From Megascapheus bottae (Eukaryota; Chordata; Mammalia; Rodentia; Geomyidae), in contig JANJXV010000262.1 of NCBI GenBank assembly GCA_024803745.1, positions 1 through 64,000 of the forward strand: a DNA stretch of 64,000 nt, written 5' to 3'. The notes beneath the pieces are model-generated. The model was given only the letters and a program-made list of their open reading frames with translations, made no database searches and was not told the origin of the DNA. The position numbers and the translations under genes were made by a program. Positions 39,314 to 54,900 of this stretch are shown here, piece after piece (within the stretch, counting starts at the first letter, position 1; each line of letters begins with the position of its first letter).

Positions 39314-41773
39314 CCTCCATTCTATGAGTTCACACACCTCCATTCTGACTTCACACACCTCTATTCTATTCCTTAGCACACCTCAATTCTGATTTCACAC
39401 ACCTCCATTCTGTGACTTCACACACCTCCATGACATGACTTTACATACCTCCATTCGATGACTTCACACACCTCCATTCTTTGACTTCACACACCTCCAT
39501 TTTGACTTCACACACCTCCATTCTCTGACTTTACACCCGTCCATTTGTGACTTCACACACCAGCTTTTTGACATCACACACCTTCATTCTGTGACTTCAC
39601 ACACCTCCATTTTGTGACTTCACACACTTCCGTTTTGACTTCACACACATCCATTCTGTGACTTCACACACCTCCATTGTTTGACTTCACACACGTCTAT
39701 TGTTTGACTTCACACACCTCCATTCTTTGACTTCACACACCTCCATTCCATGACTTCACAACCTCCATTCTATGAGTTCACATACCTTCATTCTATGAGT
39801 TTACAAACTCCATTTTTACTTCCCACACCTCCATTCTATGACTTCACACACTTCCAATCTATGACTTCACAAACCTCCATTCTAAGACTTCACACACCTC
39901 CATTCTATGACTTCATACACCTGCATTCTGACTTCACACACCTCCATTCTATGACTTCATACACCTCCATTCTATGACTTCACACACCAACATACTATGA
40001 CTTCACACACTTCCATTATGTGACTTCACACATCTCCATTCTGACTTCACACTCCTCCATTCTATGACTTCACACACCTCCATTCTATGACTTCACACAC
40101 CTCCATTCTGTAACTTCACACACTTCCAATGTTTGACTTCACAAACCTCCATTCCATGACTTCATACACCTCCATTCTATGACTTCACACACCTCCATTC
40201 TTTGACTTCACACACCTCCATTTTGACTTCACACACCTCCATTCTGTGACTTCACACACCTCCTTTCTGTGACTTCACACACCTCCATACTATGACTTCC
40301 ACACACCTTCAATCTATGACTTTTCGCACCTCCATTCTATGACTTCACACACTTCCAATCTATGACTTCACACACCTCCATTCTATGACTTCACACACCT
40401 CCATTCTATGACTTCACACACCTGCATTCTGACTTCACACACCTCCATTCCATGACTTCACACAACTGTATTCTGTGACTTCACACACCTGCCTTCTGTG
40501 ACTTTACACACCTCCATTCTATGACTTCACACACCTCCATTCTATGACTTCACACCTCCATTCTTTGACTTCACACACCAACATTTATGACGTCACATAC
40601 CTCCATTCTGTGACTTCACACACCTCCATTCTGACATCACACACCTGCATTCTGTGACTTCACACACCTCCATTCTATGACTTCACACACAACTCCATTC
40701 TGTGACTTCACACACCTCCACCCTGTGACTTTACACACCTCAATACTGTGACTTCACACACCTCCATTCTATGATTTCACACACAATCCATTCTATGACT
40801 TAACAAACCTCCATTCTTTGATTTCACACACCTCCATTCTATGACTTCACACACCTCAATTGTGACTTCACACAACTCCATTCTGTGACTTCACACACCT
40901 GCCTTCTGTGACTTCACACACCTCCATTCTAAGACTTCACACACCTCCATTCTATGACTTCACACACCTCCATTCTATGACTTCACACACCAACATTTAT
41001 GACGTCACATACCTCCATTCTGTGACTTCACACCCTTCCATTCTAACATCACACACCTACATTCTATGACTTCACACACTTCCATTCTATTACTTCACAC
41101 ACCTCCATTCTGTGACTTCACTCACCTCCATTGTGAGTTCACACACCTCCATTCTGTGACTTCACACACCTCCATTCTGTGACTTCACACACCTCGATTC
41201 TCTGACTTCACATACCTCCATTCCACGATTTCACACACCTCCATTCTGTGACTTCACACATCTGCATTCTATGACTTCACACACGTCCATTCTGTGACTT
41301 CACACACCTCCATTCTGAGTTCACACACCTCCATTCTGTGACTTCACACACCTCCATTATATGAGTTCACACAGCTCCATTCTGACTTCACACACCTCCA
41401 TTCTATGACTTCACAGACTTCCATTGTTTGATATCATACACCACCATTATATGACTTCACACACCTACATTGTGACTTAACACAACTACGTTCTATCAGT
41501 TCACACACCTGCATTGTGACTTTACACAACTCCAGTCTCTGACTTCACACACCTCCACTCTGAATACACACACCTCCATGCTGACTTCACACACCTCAAT
41601 TCTGTGACTTCACACACTTCCATTCTATGATTTCCCACACCTCCATTCTTTGACTTCACACACCTCCATTCTATGACTTCACATACCTCCTTTCTGAGTT
41701 GACACACCTCCATTCTATGACTTCACATACCTCCAATCTGACTTCACACACCTCCATTCTGTGACTTCCAAAA
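39314..41773. repeat. Unit P, copy 2
   Basis: Repeats copy 1 closely, with scattered substitutions and a local rearrangement near 39,900-39,950, where a CATACACCTGCATTCTGAC monomer has been inserted. It still has the TCTATTCCTTAGCACACC run (39,364) that copy 1 lost. The junction between copies is at 39,313, after ACTTCCAAAACC, where the sequence jumps back to TCTATGAGTTCAC. The last 730 bp recur a third time at 50,280-51,010. Confidence 0.85.
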
Positions 41774-42640
41774 CCACCATTCTATGACTTCACACATCTC
41801 CATTGTGACTTCACACACCTCCATTCTATGAGTTCACACAGCTCCATTCTGACTTCTCACACCTCCATTCTATGACTTCACACACCTCTATTCTGACTTC
41901 ACACACCTCCATTCTATGACTTCACACACTTCCATTGTTTGATATCATACACCTCCATTCTTTGACTTCACACACCTCCGTTCCATGAATTCACACACCT
42001 CCATTCTATGAGTTCACACACCTCCATTCTATGAGTTCACACACCTTCATTCTTACTTCAGCAACATAAATTCTATGACTTCAGACCCCTCCATTCTGTG
42101 ACTTCACACAACTTCATTCTTACTTCAGCAACATCCATTCTATGACTTCAGACCCCTCCATTCTATGACTTCACACACCTTCATTCTTACTTCAGCAACA
42201 TCCATTCTATGACTTCACACACCTCCATTCTATGACTTCACAAACCCCATTCTGTGACTTCACACACCTCCATTCTGAGTAAACACACCTCCATTCTGTG
42301 ACTTCACACACCTCAAATCTGAGTTCACACACCTCAATACTGTGACTTCACACACCTCCATTCTGTGACTTCACACACCTCCATTCTGTGACTTCACACA
42401 CCTCCATTCTATGACTTCACACACCTCCATTCTATGACTTCACACACCTCCATTCTATGCCTTCACAAACCTCCATTCTGTGACTTCACACACCTCCATT
42501 CTATGACATCACACACCTCCATTCTGTGACTTCACACACCTCCATTCTATGACTTCACACACCTCCATTCTATGACTTCAGAAACCTACATTGTGACTTC
42601 ACACACCTCCATTATATGAGTTCACACACCTGCATTGTGA
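41774..42640. repeat. Start of the 9.2-kb block, with a 67-bp triplication
   Basis: TTCATTCTTACTTCAGCAAC occurs three times with CAGCAAC at 42,059, 42,126 and 42,193, both spacings 67 bp (23+23+21). The triplet is preserved at 51,314, 51,381 and 51,448, so it predates duplication of the block (spacing 9,255). A TTTGATATCATACACC monomer precedes it at 41,938. Remainder is plain array. Confidence 0.8.
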
Positions 42641-45600
42641 CTTCACACACCTCCATTCTCTGAATTCACACACCTCCATTCTGACTTCACACACCTCCAT
42701 TCTGACTTCACACACCTCAATTCTGTGAATTCACACACCTCCATTCTATGATTTCACACATCCATTCTATGACTTCACAGACCTCCATTCTAAGACTTCA
42801 CACACCTCCATTCTATGCCTTCACAAACCTCCATTCTGTGACTTCACACACCTCCATTGTGACTTCATAGACCTCCATTCTATGAGTTTACACACCTCCA
42901 TTCTGACTTCACACACTTCAATTCTATGACTTCACAGAGCTCCATTCTGACTTCACACACCTCCATTCTATGACTTCGCACACCTCTATTCTGACTTCAC
43001 ACACCTGCATTCTGTGACTTCACACACCTCCATTCTGTCACTTCACACAAAACTCCATTCTGTGACTTCACACACCTCCACTCTGAGACTTTACACACCT
43101 CCATTCTATGACTTCATACACATCCATTCTATAACTTCACACACTTCCATTCTGTGAGTTCACACACCTCATCTCTGAGTTCACACACCTCCATTCTATG
43201 TCTTCACACACGTCCATTCTGTGACTTCATACACCTCCTTCTTTGACTTCTCACACCTCCATTCTGTGACTTCACACACTTCAAATCTGAGTTCACACAC
43301 CTCCATACTGTGACTTCTCACACCTACATTCTGTGACTTCACACACCTCAATTCTATGACTTCACACACCTCCATTCTATGACTTCACACACCTCCATTC
43401 TATGACTTCACAAACCTCCATTCTGTGACTTCACACACCTCCATTCTATGACATCACACACCTCCATTCTGTGACTTCACACACCTCCCTTCTATGACTT
43501 CACACACCTCCATTCTATGACTTCAGACACCTACATTGTGACTTCACACACCTCAATTCTGTGAATTCACACACTTCCCTTCTATGATTTCACACACCTC
43601 CATTCTATGACTTCACAGACCTCCATTCTAAGACTTCACACACCTCCTTCCTAAGTTCTTACACATCCATTCTATGACTTCCCACACCTCCATTGTGACT
43701 TCATACACCTCCATTCTGAGTTTACACACCTCCATTCTGACTTCAAACACTTCCATTCTATGACTTCACACAGCTCCATTCTGACTTCACACACCTCCAT
43801 TCTATAACTTCGCACAGCTCTATTCTGACTTCACACACCTGCATTCTGTGACTTCACACACCTCCATTCTGTGACTTCACACAAAACTCCATTCTGTGAC
43901 TTCACAAACCTCCAATCTGTGACTTTACACACCTCCATTCTGTGACTTCACACACCTCCATTCTATGATTTCTCACACAATCCATTCTATGACTTCACAA
44001 ACCTCCATTCCTTGATTTCACACACCTCCATTCTATGACTTCACACACCACCATTGTGACTTCACACAACTCCATTCTGTGATTTCACACACCTCCTTTC
44101 TGTGACTTCACACACCTCCATACTGTGACTTCCACACACCTTCAATCTATGACTTCACACACCTCCATTCTATGACTTCACACGTTTCCAGTCTATGACT
44201 TCACACACCTCCATTCTATGACTTCACACACCTCCATTCTATAACTTCACACACCTCCATTCTGTAACTTCACACACTTCCAATGTTTGACTTCACAAAC
44301 CTCCATTCCATGACTTCATACACCTCCATTCTATGACTTCAAAAAAATCCATTCTTTGCCTTCACACACCTCCATTTTATGACTTCAGAAACCTACATTG
44401 TGACTTCACGCACCTCCATTCTGTGATTTCACACACCTGCATTTGTGACTTCACACACCACAATTTTGACTTCACACACGTCCATTCTTTGACTTCACAC
44501 ACCTCCATTCTCTGACTTCAAACACCTCCATTTTGACTTCACACACTTCCATTCTGTGACTTCACACACCTCCATTCTGTGACTTCACACACCTCCATTG
44601 TTTGACTTCACACACCTGCATTTTGACTTCACACACCTCCATTCTATGACTTCACACACATTCATTATTACTTCAGAAACATCCATTCTATGACTTCACA
44701 AACCTCCCTTCTGTGAATTAACACACCTCCATTCTGAGTTCACACACCTCCATTCTGTGACTTCACACAACTCCATTCTGTGACTTCACACACCTCCATT
44801 CTATGACTTCACACTCCTCCATTCTGTGAGTTCACACACCTCCATTCTGTGAGTTCACACACCTCCATCTATGACTTCACACACCTCCATTCTATGACTT
44901 CACACAACTCCATTCTGTATTCACACACTTCCATATTGACTTCAATCACCTCATTTCTGTGACTTCACACACCTCCATTCTATGATTTCACACACCTCCA
45001 TTCTATGACTTCACACAACTCAATTCTATGACTTCACACACCTCCTTTCTGAGTTGACACACCTCCATTCTGTTACATCACAAACCTACAATCTGACTTC
45101 ACACACCTCCATTCTATGACTTCACACACCTCCATTCTGTGTCTTCAAAAACCAACATTCTATGACTTCAAACACCTCCATTCTATGACTTCACACACCT
45201 CCATTCTGAGACTTCACACATCTCCACTCTGTGACTTTACACACCTCCACTCTGTGACTACACACAACTCCATTCTGTGATTTCACACACCTCCATTCTA
45301 TGACTTCACACAACTCCGTTCTTTGACTTCACACACCTCCATTCTATGAATTCACACACCTAAATTGTGACTTCACACAACTCTATTCTGTGATTTCACA
45401 CACCTGCCTTCTGTGACTTCACACACCTCCATTCTATGACTTCACACACCTCCATCCTATGACTTCACACCTCCATTCTATGACTTCACACACCAACATT
45501 TATGACGTCACATACCTCCATTCTGTGACTTCACACACCTCCATTCTGACATCACACACCTCCATTCTATGACTTCACAGACTTTCATTCAATTACTTCA

Positions 45601-47400
45601 CACACCTCCATTCTGTGACTTCACTCACCTCCATTGTGAGTTCACACACCTCAATTCTGTGACTTCACACACCTCCATTCTGTGACTTCACACCCTTCGA
45701 TTCTCTGACTTCACACACCTCCATTCTACGATTTCACACACCTCCATTCTGTGACTTCACACATCTCCATTCTATGACTTCACACACCTCCATTCTGTAC
45801 TTGACACACCTCCATTCTGAGTTCACACACTTCCATTCTGTGACTTCACACACCTCCATTCTATGACTTCACACACCTCCATATTGTGACTTCACACACC
45901 TCCATTCTATGACTTCACACACCTCCATTCTATGACTTCACACACCTACATTGTGACTTCACACACCTACGTTCTATCACTTCACACACCTGCATTGTGA
46001 CTTCACACACCTCCATTCTGACTTCACACACCTCAATTCTGTGACTTCACACTTCCATTCTATGATTTCCCACACCTCCATTCTTTGAATTCACACACCT
46101 CCATTCTATGACTTCACGTACCTCATTTCTGTGTTGAAACACCTCCATTCTGTGACTTCACATACCTCCAATCTGACTTCACACACCTCCATTCTATGAC
46201 TTCACACAACTCCATTCTGTGACTTCAAAAACCACCATTCTATGACTTCACACATCTCCATTGTGACTTCACACACCTCCGTTCTATGAGTTAACACAGC
46301 TCCATTCTGACTTCACACACCTCCATTCTATGACTTCGCACACCTCTATTCTGACTTCACACCCCTCCATTCTGTGACTTCACATACCTCCATTCTTTGA
46401 CTTCACAATCCTCCATTCTGTGCCTTCACACACCTCCACTCTGTGAGTTTACACACCTCCATTCTGTGACTTCACACACCTCCTTTCTGTGACTTCACAC
46501 ACCTCCATTCTATGACTTCACATACCTCCATTCTAAGACTTCACACACCTCCATTCTATGACTTCACACACCAATATTCTTTGACTTCACACACCTCCAT
46601 TCTGTGACTTCACACATCTTCATTCTGACTTCACACACATCCATTCTATGACTTCACAAATCTCCATTCTATGACTTCACAAACCTCCATTCCATGACTT
46701 CATACACCTCCATTCTATGACTTCACACCCCTCCTTTGTTTGATTTCACACACCTCCATTTTGAATTCACACACCACAATTCTATGACTTCACACACCTT
46801 CATTTGTGACTTCACACATCACAATTTTGGCTTCACACACCTCCATTCTGTGACTTCACACACCTCAATTCTGTGACTTCACATACCTCAATTTTGACTT
46901 CACACACTTCCATTTTGTGCCTTCACACACCTCCATTCTGTGACTTCACACACCTCCATTGTTTGATTTCGCACTCCTCTATTCTTGGATTTCACACACC
47001 TCCATTCCATGACTTCACACATCTCCATTCTATGAGGTCACACATCTCTATTCTATGAGTTCACACACCTCCATTTTGACTTCACACACCTCCATTCTAT
47101 GACTTCACACACCTTCATTCTTACTTCACAAAGATCCATTCTATGACTTCACACACCCCCATTCTGTGACTTCACAAACCTCCATTCTGTGACTTCACAC
47201 ACCTCCATTCTGAATTCACACAGCTCCTTTCTATGACTTCACACACCTCCATTCTGAATTCACACATCTATATTCTCTGACTTCACACACCTCAATTTCT
47301 GACTGCACACACCTCCATTCTATGACTTCCACACCTCCATTCTGTAACTTCACATACCACCAATCTATGACTTCACACACCTCCATTGTGACTTCACATA
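42641..47400. repeat. Unit H, copy 1 (about 4.6-4.8 kb)
   Basis: Markers recur in H2 at 4,685 bp (CTTCACACAA, 43,041/47,726), 4,794 (CTAAGTTCTT, 43,651/48,445) and 4,796 (CACGTTTCCA 44,181/48,977; AAAAAAATCC 44,341/49,137; CCATATTGAC 44,931/49,727). They recur in H3 at 9,022-9,232 bp, including ATTCTTGGAT (46,981/56,003), which H2 lacks. Distinctive monomers are TTCAAAAAAATCC, CACGTTTCCAGTC and TTCGCACTCCTCTATTCTTGG. Confidence 0.82.
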
Positions 47401-50290
47401 CCTCCATTCTATGAGTTCACACACCTCCATTCTATGATTTCACACACATCCATTCTATGACTTCACAGAACTCCATTCTAAGACTTCACACACCTCCTTT
47501 CTGAGTTCTTACACATCCATTCTGTGACTTCCCACACCTCCATTGTGACATCATACACCTCCATTCTATGAGTTTACACACCTCCATTCTGACTTCACAC
47601 ACTTCAATTCTATGACTTCACACAGCTCCATTCTGCTTCACACACCTCCATTCTATGACTTCGCACACCTTTATTCTGACTTCACACACCTGCATTCTGT
47701 GACTTCACACACCTCCATTCTGTCACTTCACACAAAACTCCATTCTGTGACTTCACACACATCCACTCTGAGACTTTACACACCTCCATTCTATGACTTC
47801 ACACACATCCATTCTATAACTTCACACACTTCCATTCTGTGATTTCACACACCTCCTCTCTGAGTTCACACACCTCCATTCTGTGTCTTCACACACCTCC
47901 ATTCTGTGACTTCATACACCTCCTTCTTTGACTTCTCACACCTCCATTCTGTGACTTTACACACTTCAAATCTGAGTTCACACACCTCCATACTGTGACT
48001 TCACACACCTACATTCTGTGACTTCACACACCTCAATTCTATGACTTCACACACCTCCATTCTATGACTTCACACACCTCCATTCTATGCATTCACAAAC
48101 CTCCATTCTGTGACTTCACACACCTCCATTCTATGACATCACACACCTCCATTCTGTGACTTCACACACCTCCCTTCTATGACTTCACACACCTCCATTC
48201 TATGACTTCAGACACCTACATTGTGACTTCACACACCTCCATTCTATGAGTTCACACACCTGCATTGTGACTTCACACACCTCCATTCTCTGACTTCACA
48301 CACCTCCATTCTGACTTCACACACCTCCATTCTGATTTCACACACCTCAATTCTGTGAATTCACACACCTCCATTCTATGATTTCACAAACCTCCATTCT
48401 ATGACTTCACAGACCTCCATTCTAAGACTTCACACACCTCCTTCCTAAGTTCTTACACATCCATTCTATGACTTCCCACACCTCCATTGTGACTTCATAC
48501 ACCTCCATTCTATGAGTTTACACACCTCCATTCTGACTTCACACACTTCCATTCTATGACTTCACACAGCTCCATTCTGACTTCACACACCTCCATTCTA
48601 TAACTTCGCACAGCTCTATTCTGACTTCACACACCTGCATTCTGTGACTTCACACACCTCCATTCTGTGACTTCACACAAAACTCCATTCTGTGACTTCA
48701 CAAACCTCCAATCTGTGACTTTACACATCTCCATTCTGTGACTTCACACACCTCCATTCTATGATTTCTCACACAATCCATTCTATGACTTCACAAACCT
48801 CCATTCTTTGATTTCACACACCTCCATTCTATGACTTCACACACCTCCATTGTGACTTCACACAACTCCGTTCTGTGATTTCACACACCTCCTTTCTGTG
48901 ACTTCACACACCTCCATACTGTGACTTCCACACACCTTCAATCTATGACTTCACACACCTCCATTCTATGACTTCACACGTTTCCAGTCTATGACTTCAC
49001 ACACCTCCATTCTATGACTTCACACACCTCCATTCTATAACTTCACACACGTCCATTCTGTAACTTCACACACTTCCAATGTTTGACTTCACAAACCTCC
49101 ATTCCATGACTTCATACACCTCCATTCTATGACTTCAAAAAAATCCATTCTTTGACTTCACACACCTCCATTTTATGACTTCAGAAACCTACATTGTGAC
49201 TTCACACACCTCCATTCTGTGATTTCACACACCTGCATTTGTGACTTCACACACCACAATTTTGACTTCACACACGTCCATTCTTTGACTTCACACACCT
49301 CCATTCTCTGACTTCAAACACCTCAATTTTGACTTCACACACTTCCATTCTGTGACTTCACACACCTCCATTCTGTGACTTCACACACCTCCATTGTTTG
49401 ACTTCACACACCTGCATTTTGACTTCACACACCTCCATTCTATGACTTCACACACATTCATTCTTACTTCAGAAACATCCATTCTATGACTTCACAAACC
49501 TCCCTTCTGTGAATTAACACACCTCCATTCTGAGTTCACACACCTCCATTCTGTGACTTCACACAACTCCATTCTGTGACTTCACACACCTCCATTCTAT
49601 GACTTCACACTCCTCCATTCTATGAGTTCACACACCTCCATTCTGTGAGTTCACACACCTCCATCTATGACTTCACACACCTCCATTCTATGACTTCACA
49701 CAACTCCATTCTGTCTTCACACACTTCCATATTGACTTCAATCACCTCATTTCTGTGACTTCACACACCTCCATTCTACGATTTCACAAACCTCAATTCT
49801 ATGACTTCACACAACTCAATTCTATGACGTCACACACCTCCTTTCTGAGTTGACACACCTCCTTTCTGTTACATCACACACCTACAAACTGACTTCACAC
49901 ACCTCCATTCTATGACTTCACACACCTCCATTCTGTGTCTTCAAAAACCAACATTCTATGACTTCAAACACCTCCATTCTATGACTTCACACACCTCCAT
50001 TCTGAGACTTCACACATCTCCACTCTGTGACTTTACACACCTCCACTCTGTGACTACACACAACTCCATTCTGTGATTTCACACACCTCCATTCTATGAC
50101 TTCACACAACTCCGTTCTTTGACTTCACACACCTCCATTCTATGAATTCCCACACCTCCATTGTGACTTCACACAACTCTATTCTGTGACTTCACACACC
50201 TGCCTTCTGTGACTTCACACACCTCCATTCTATGACTTCACACACCTCCATTCTATGACTTCACACCTCCATTCTATGACTTCACACACC
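47401..50290. repeat. Unit H, copy 2, first part only
   Basis: Follows the order of H1 up to the CCAACATTTATGACGTCAC monomer (50,291), then switches to the 41.0-42.6 kb order instead of the H1 second half (spacing to that region 9,299 then 9,255). It is thus an H unit joined to a second round of the larger block. Spacing to H1 rises from 4,685 to 4,796 through monomer-sized indels in its left third. Confidence 0.8.
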
Positions 50291-51900
50291 AACATTTATG
50301 ACGTCACATACCTCCATTCTGTGACTTCACACACCTCCATTCTGACATCACACACCTACATTCTATGACTTCACACACTTCCATTCTATTACTTCACACA
50401 CCTCCATTCTGTGACTTCACTCACCTCCATTTTGAGTTCACACACCTCCATTCTGTGACCTCACACACCTCCATTCTGTGACTTCACACACCTCGATTCT
50501 CTGACTTCACGCACCTCCATTCCACGATTTCACACACCTCCATTCTGTGACTTCACACATCTCCATTCTATGACTTCACACACGTCCATTCTGTGACTTC
50601 ACACACCTCCATTCTGAGTTCACACCCCTCCATTTTGTGACTTCACACACCTCCATTATATGAGTTCACACATCTCCATTCTGACTTCACACACCTCCAT
50701 TCTATGACTTCACAGACTTACATTGTTTGATATCATACACCACCATTATATGACTTCACACACCTACATTGTGACTTAACACAACTACGTTCTATCAGTT
50801 CACACACCTGTATTGTGACTTCACACAACTCCAGTCTCTGACTTCACACACCTCCATTCTGAATACACACTCCTCCATGCTGACTTCACACACTTCAATT
50901 CTGTGACTTCACACACTTCCATTCTATGATTTCCCACACCTCCATTCTCTGACTTCACAGACCTCCATTCTATGACTTCACATACCTCCTTTCTAAGTTG
51001 ACACACCTCCATTCTGTGACTTCCAATACCACCATTCTATGACTTCACACATCTCCATTGTGACTTCACACACCTCCATTCTATGAGTTCACACAGCTCC
51101 ATTCTGACTTCGCACACCTCCATTCTATGACTTCACACACCTCTCTTCTGACTTCACACACCTCCATTCTATGACTTAACACACTTCCATTGTTTGATAT
51201 CATACACCTCCATTCTTTGACTTTACACACCTCCTTTCCATGAATTCACACACCTCCATTCTATGAATTCACACACCTCCATTCTATGAGTTCACACACC
51301 TTCATTCTTACTTCAGCAACATCCATTCTATGACTTCAGACCCCTCCATTCTGTGACTTCACACACCTTCATTCTTACTTCAGCAACATCCATTCTATGA
51401 CTTCAGAACCCTCCATTCTGTGACTTCACACACCTTCATTCTTACTTCAGCAACATCCATTCTATGACTTCACACACCTCCATTCTATGACTTCACAAAC
51501 CCCATTCTGTGACTTCACACACCTCCATTCTGAGTTAACACACCTCCATTCTGTGACTTCACACACCTCAAATCTGAGTTCACACACCTCAATACTGTGA
51601 CTTCACACACCTCCATTCTGTGACTTCACACACCTCCATTCTATGACTTCACACACCTCCATTCTATGACTTCACACACCTCCATTCTATGCATTCACAA
51701 ACCTCCATTCTGTGACTTCACACACCTCCATTCTATGACATCACACACCTCCATTCTGTGACTTCACACACCTCCATTCTATGACTTCACACACCTCCAT
51801 TCTATGACTTCAGAAACCTACATTGTGACTTCACACACCTCCATTCTATGAGTTCACACACCTGCATTGTGACTTCACACACCTCCATTCTCTGAATTCA
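50291..51900. repeat. Second occurrence of the 41.0-42.6 kb run
   Basis: TTTGATATC at 50,726 and 51,193 matches 41,427 and 41,938. The 44-bp shorter interval here is explained by two monomers (23+21) lost near 51,010. The 67-bp CAGCAAC triplet is present. This run marks the start of the second 9.2-kb block. Confidence 0.8.
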
Positions 51901-54900
51901 CACACCTCCATTCTGACTTCACACACCTCCATTCTGACTTCACACACCTCAATTCTGTGAATTCACACACCTCCATTCTATGATTTCACACACATCCATT
52001 CTATGACTTCACAGACCTCCATTCTAAGACTTCACACAACTCCTTTCTGAGTTCTTACACATCCATTCTGTGACTTCCCACACGTCCATTGTGACTTCAT
52101 ACACCTCCAATCTATGAGTTTACACACCTCCATTTTGACTTCACACACTTCAATTCTATGACTTCACAGAGCTCCATTCTGACTTCACACACCTCCATTT
52201 TATGACTTCGCACACCTCTATTCTGACTTCACACACCTGCATTCTGTGACTTCACACACCTCCATTCTGTCACTTCACACAAAACTCCATTCTGTGACTT
52301 CACACACCTCCACTCTGAGACTTTACACACCTCCATTCTATGACTTCACACACATCCATTCTATAACTTCACACACATCCATTCTGTGATTTCACACACC
52401 TCCTCTCTGAGTTCACACACCTCCATTCTTTGTCTTCACACACCTCCATTCTGTGACTTCATACACCTCCTTCTTTGACTTCTCACACCTCCATTCTGTG
52501 ACTTCACACACTTCAAATCTGAGTTCACACACCTCCATACTGTGACTTCACACACCTACATTCTGTGACTTCACACACCTCAATTCTATGACTTCACACA
52601 CCTCCATTCTATGACTTCACACACCTCCATTCTATGCATTCACAAACCTCCATTCTGTGATTCACACACCTCCATTCTATGACATCACACACCTCCATTC
52701 TGTGACTTCACACACCTCCCTTCTATGACTTCACACACCTCCGTTCTATGACTTCAGACACCTACATTATGACTTCACACACCTTCATTCTATGAGTTCA
52801 CACACCTGCATTGTGACTTCACACACCTCCATTCTCTGACTTCACACACCTCCATTCTGAATTCACACACCTCCATTCTGACTTCACACACCTCAATTCT
52901 GTGAATTCACACACCTCCATTCTATGATTTCACACACCTCCATTCTATGACTTCACAGACCTCCATTCTAAGACTTCACACACCTCCTTCCTAAGTTCTT
53001 ACACATCCATTCTATGACTTCCCACACCTCCATTGTCACTTCATACACCTCCATTCTATGAGTTTACACACCTCCATTCTGACTTCACACACTTCCATTC
53101 TATGACTTCACACAGCTCCATTCTGACTTCACACACCTCCATTCTATAACTTCGCACAGCTCTATTCTGACTTCACACACCTGCATTCTGTGACTTCACA
53201 CACCTCCATTCTGTGACTTCACACATAACTCCATTCTGTGACTTCACAAACCTCCACTCTGTGACTTTGCACACCTCCATTCTGTGACTTCACACACCTC
53301 CATTCTATGATTTCTCACACAATCCATTCTATGACTTCACAAACCTCCATTCTTTGATTTCACACACCTCCATTCTGTAACTTCACACACTTCCAATGTT
53401 TGACTTCACAAACCTCCATTCCATGACTTCGTACACCTCCATTCTATGACTTCAAAAAAATCCATTCTTTGACTTCACACACCTCCATTTTATGACTTCA
53501 GAAACCTACATTGTGACTTCACACACCTCCATTCTGTGATTTCACACACCTGCATTTGTGACTTCACACACCACAATTTTGACTTCACACACGTCCATTC
53601 TTTGACTTCACACACCTCCATTCTCTGACTTCAAACACCTCCATTTTGACTTCACACACTTCCATTCTGTGACTTCACACACCTCCATTCTGTGACTTCA
53701 CACACCTCCATTGTTTGACTTCACACACCTGCATTTTGACTTCACACACCTCCATTCTATGACTTCACACACATTCATTCTTACTTCAGAAACATCCATT
53801 CTATGACTTCACAAACCTCCCTTCTGTGAATTCACACACCTCCATTCTGAGTTCACACACCTCCATTCTGTGACTTCACACACCTCCATTCTATGACTTC
53901 ACACTCCTCCATTCTATGATTTCACACACCTCCATTCTGTGAGTTCACACACCTCCATCTATGACTTCACACACCTCCATTCTATGACTTCACACAACTC
54001 CATTCTGTCTTCACACACTTCCATATTGACTTCAATCACCTCATTTCTGTGACTTCACACACCTCCATTCTATGATTTCACACACCTCCATTCTATGACT
54101 TCACACAACTCAATTCTATGACTTCACACACCTCCTTTCTGAGTTGACACACCTCCATTCTGTTACATCACACACCTACAATCTGACTTCACACACCTCC
54201 ATTCTATGACTTCACACACCTCCATTCTGTGTCTTCAAAGACCAACATTCTATGACTTCACACACCTCCATTCTGAGACTTCACACATTTCCACTCTGTG
54301 ACTTTACACACCTCCACTCTGTGACTACACACAACTCCATTCTGTGATTTCACACACCTCCAATCTATGACTTCACACAACTCCGTTCTTTGACTTCACA
54401 CACCTCCATTCTATGAATTCACACACCTCCATTGTGACTTCACACAACTCTATTCTGTGACTTCACACACCTGCCTTCTGTGACTTCACACACCTCCATT
54501 CTATGACTTCACACCTCCATTCTATGACTTAACACACCAACATTTATGACGTCACATACCTCCTTTCTGTGACTTCACACACCTCCATTCTGACATCACA
54601 CACCTCCATTCTATGACTTCACAGACTTCCATTCAATTACTTCACACACCTCCATTCTGTGACTTCACTCACCTCCATTGTGAGTTCACAAACCTCAATT
54701 CTGTGACTTCACACACCTCCATTCTGTGACTTCACACCCTTCGATTCTGTGACTTCACACACCTCCATTCTGTGACTTCACACATCTCCATTCTATGACT
54801 TCACACACCTATATTCTGTACTTGACACACCTCCATTCTGAGTTCACACACTTCCATTCTGTGACATCACACACCTACATTATATGACTTCACACACCTC

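Noticed and set aside
44341..44347. A-run AAAAAAATCC (also 49,137 and 53,454) as a retrotransposon poly(A) tail
   Set aside because: Seven A replace CACACAC-type bases inside one monomer of normal size, with array on both sides. The three occurrences are copies of one mutated monomer in the H units.
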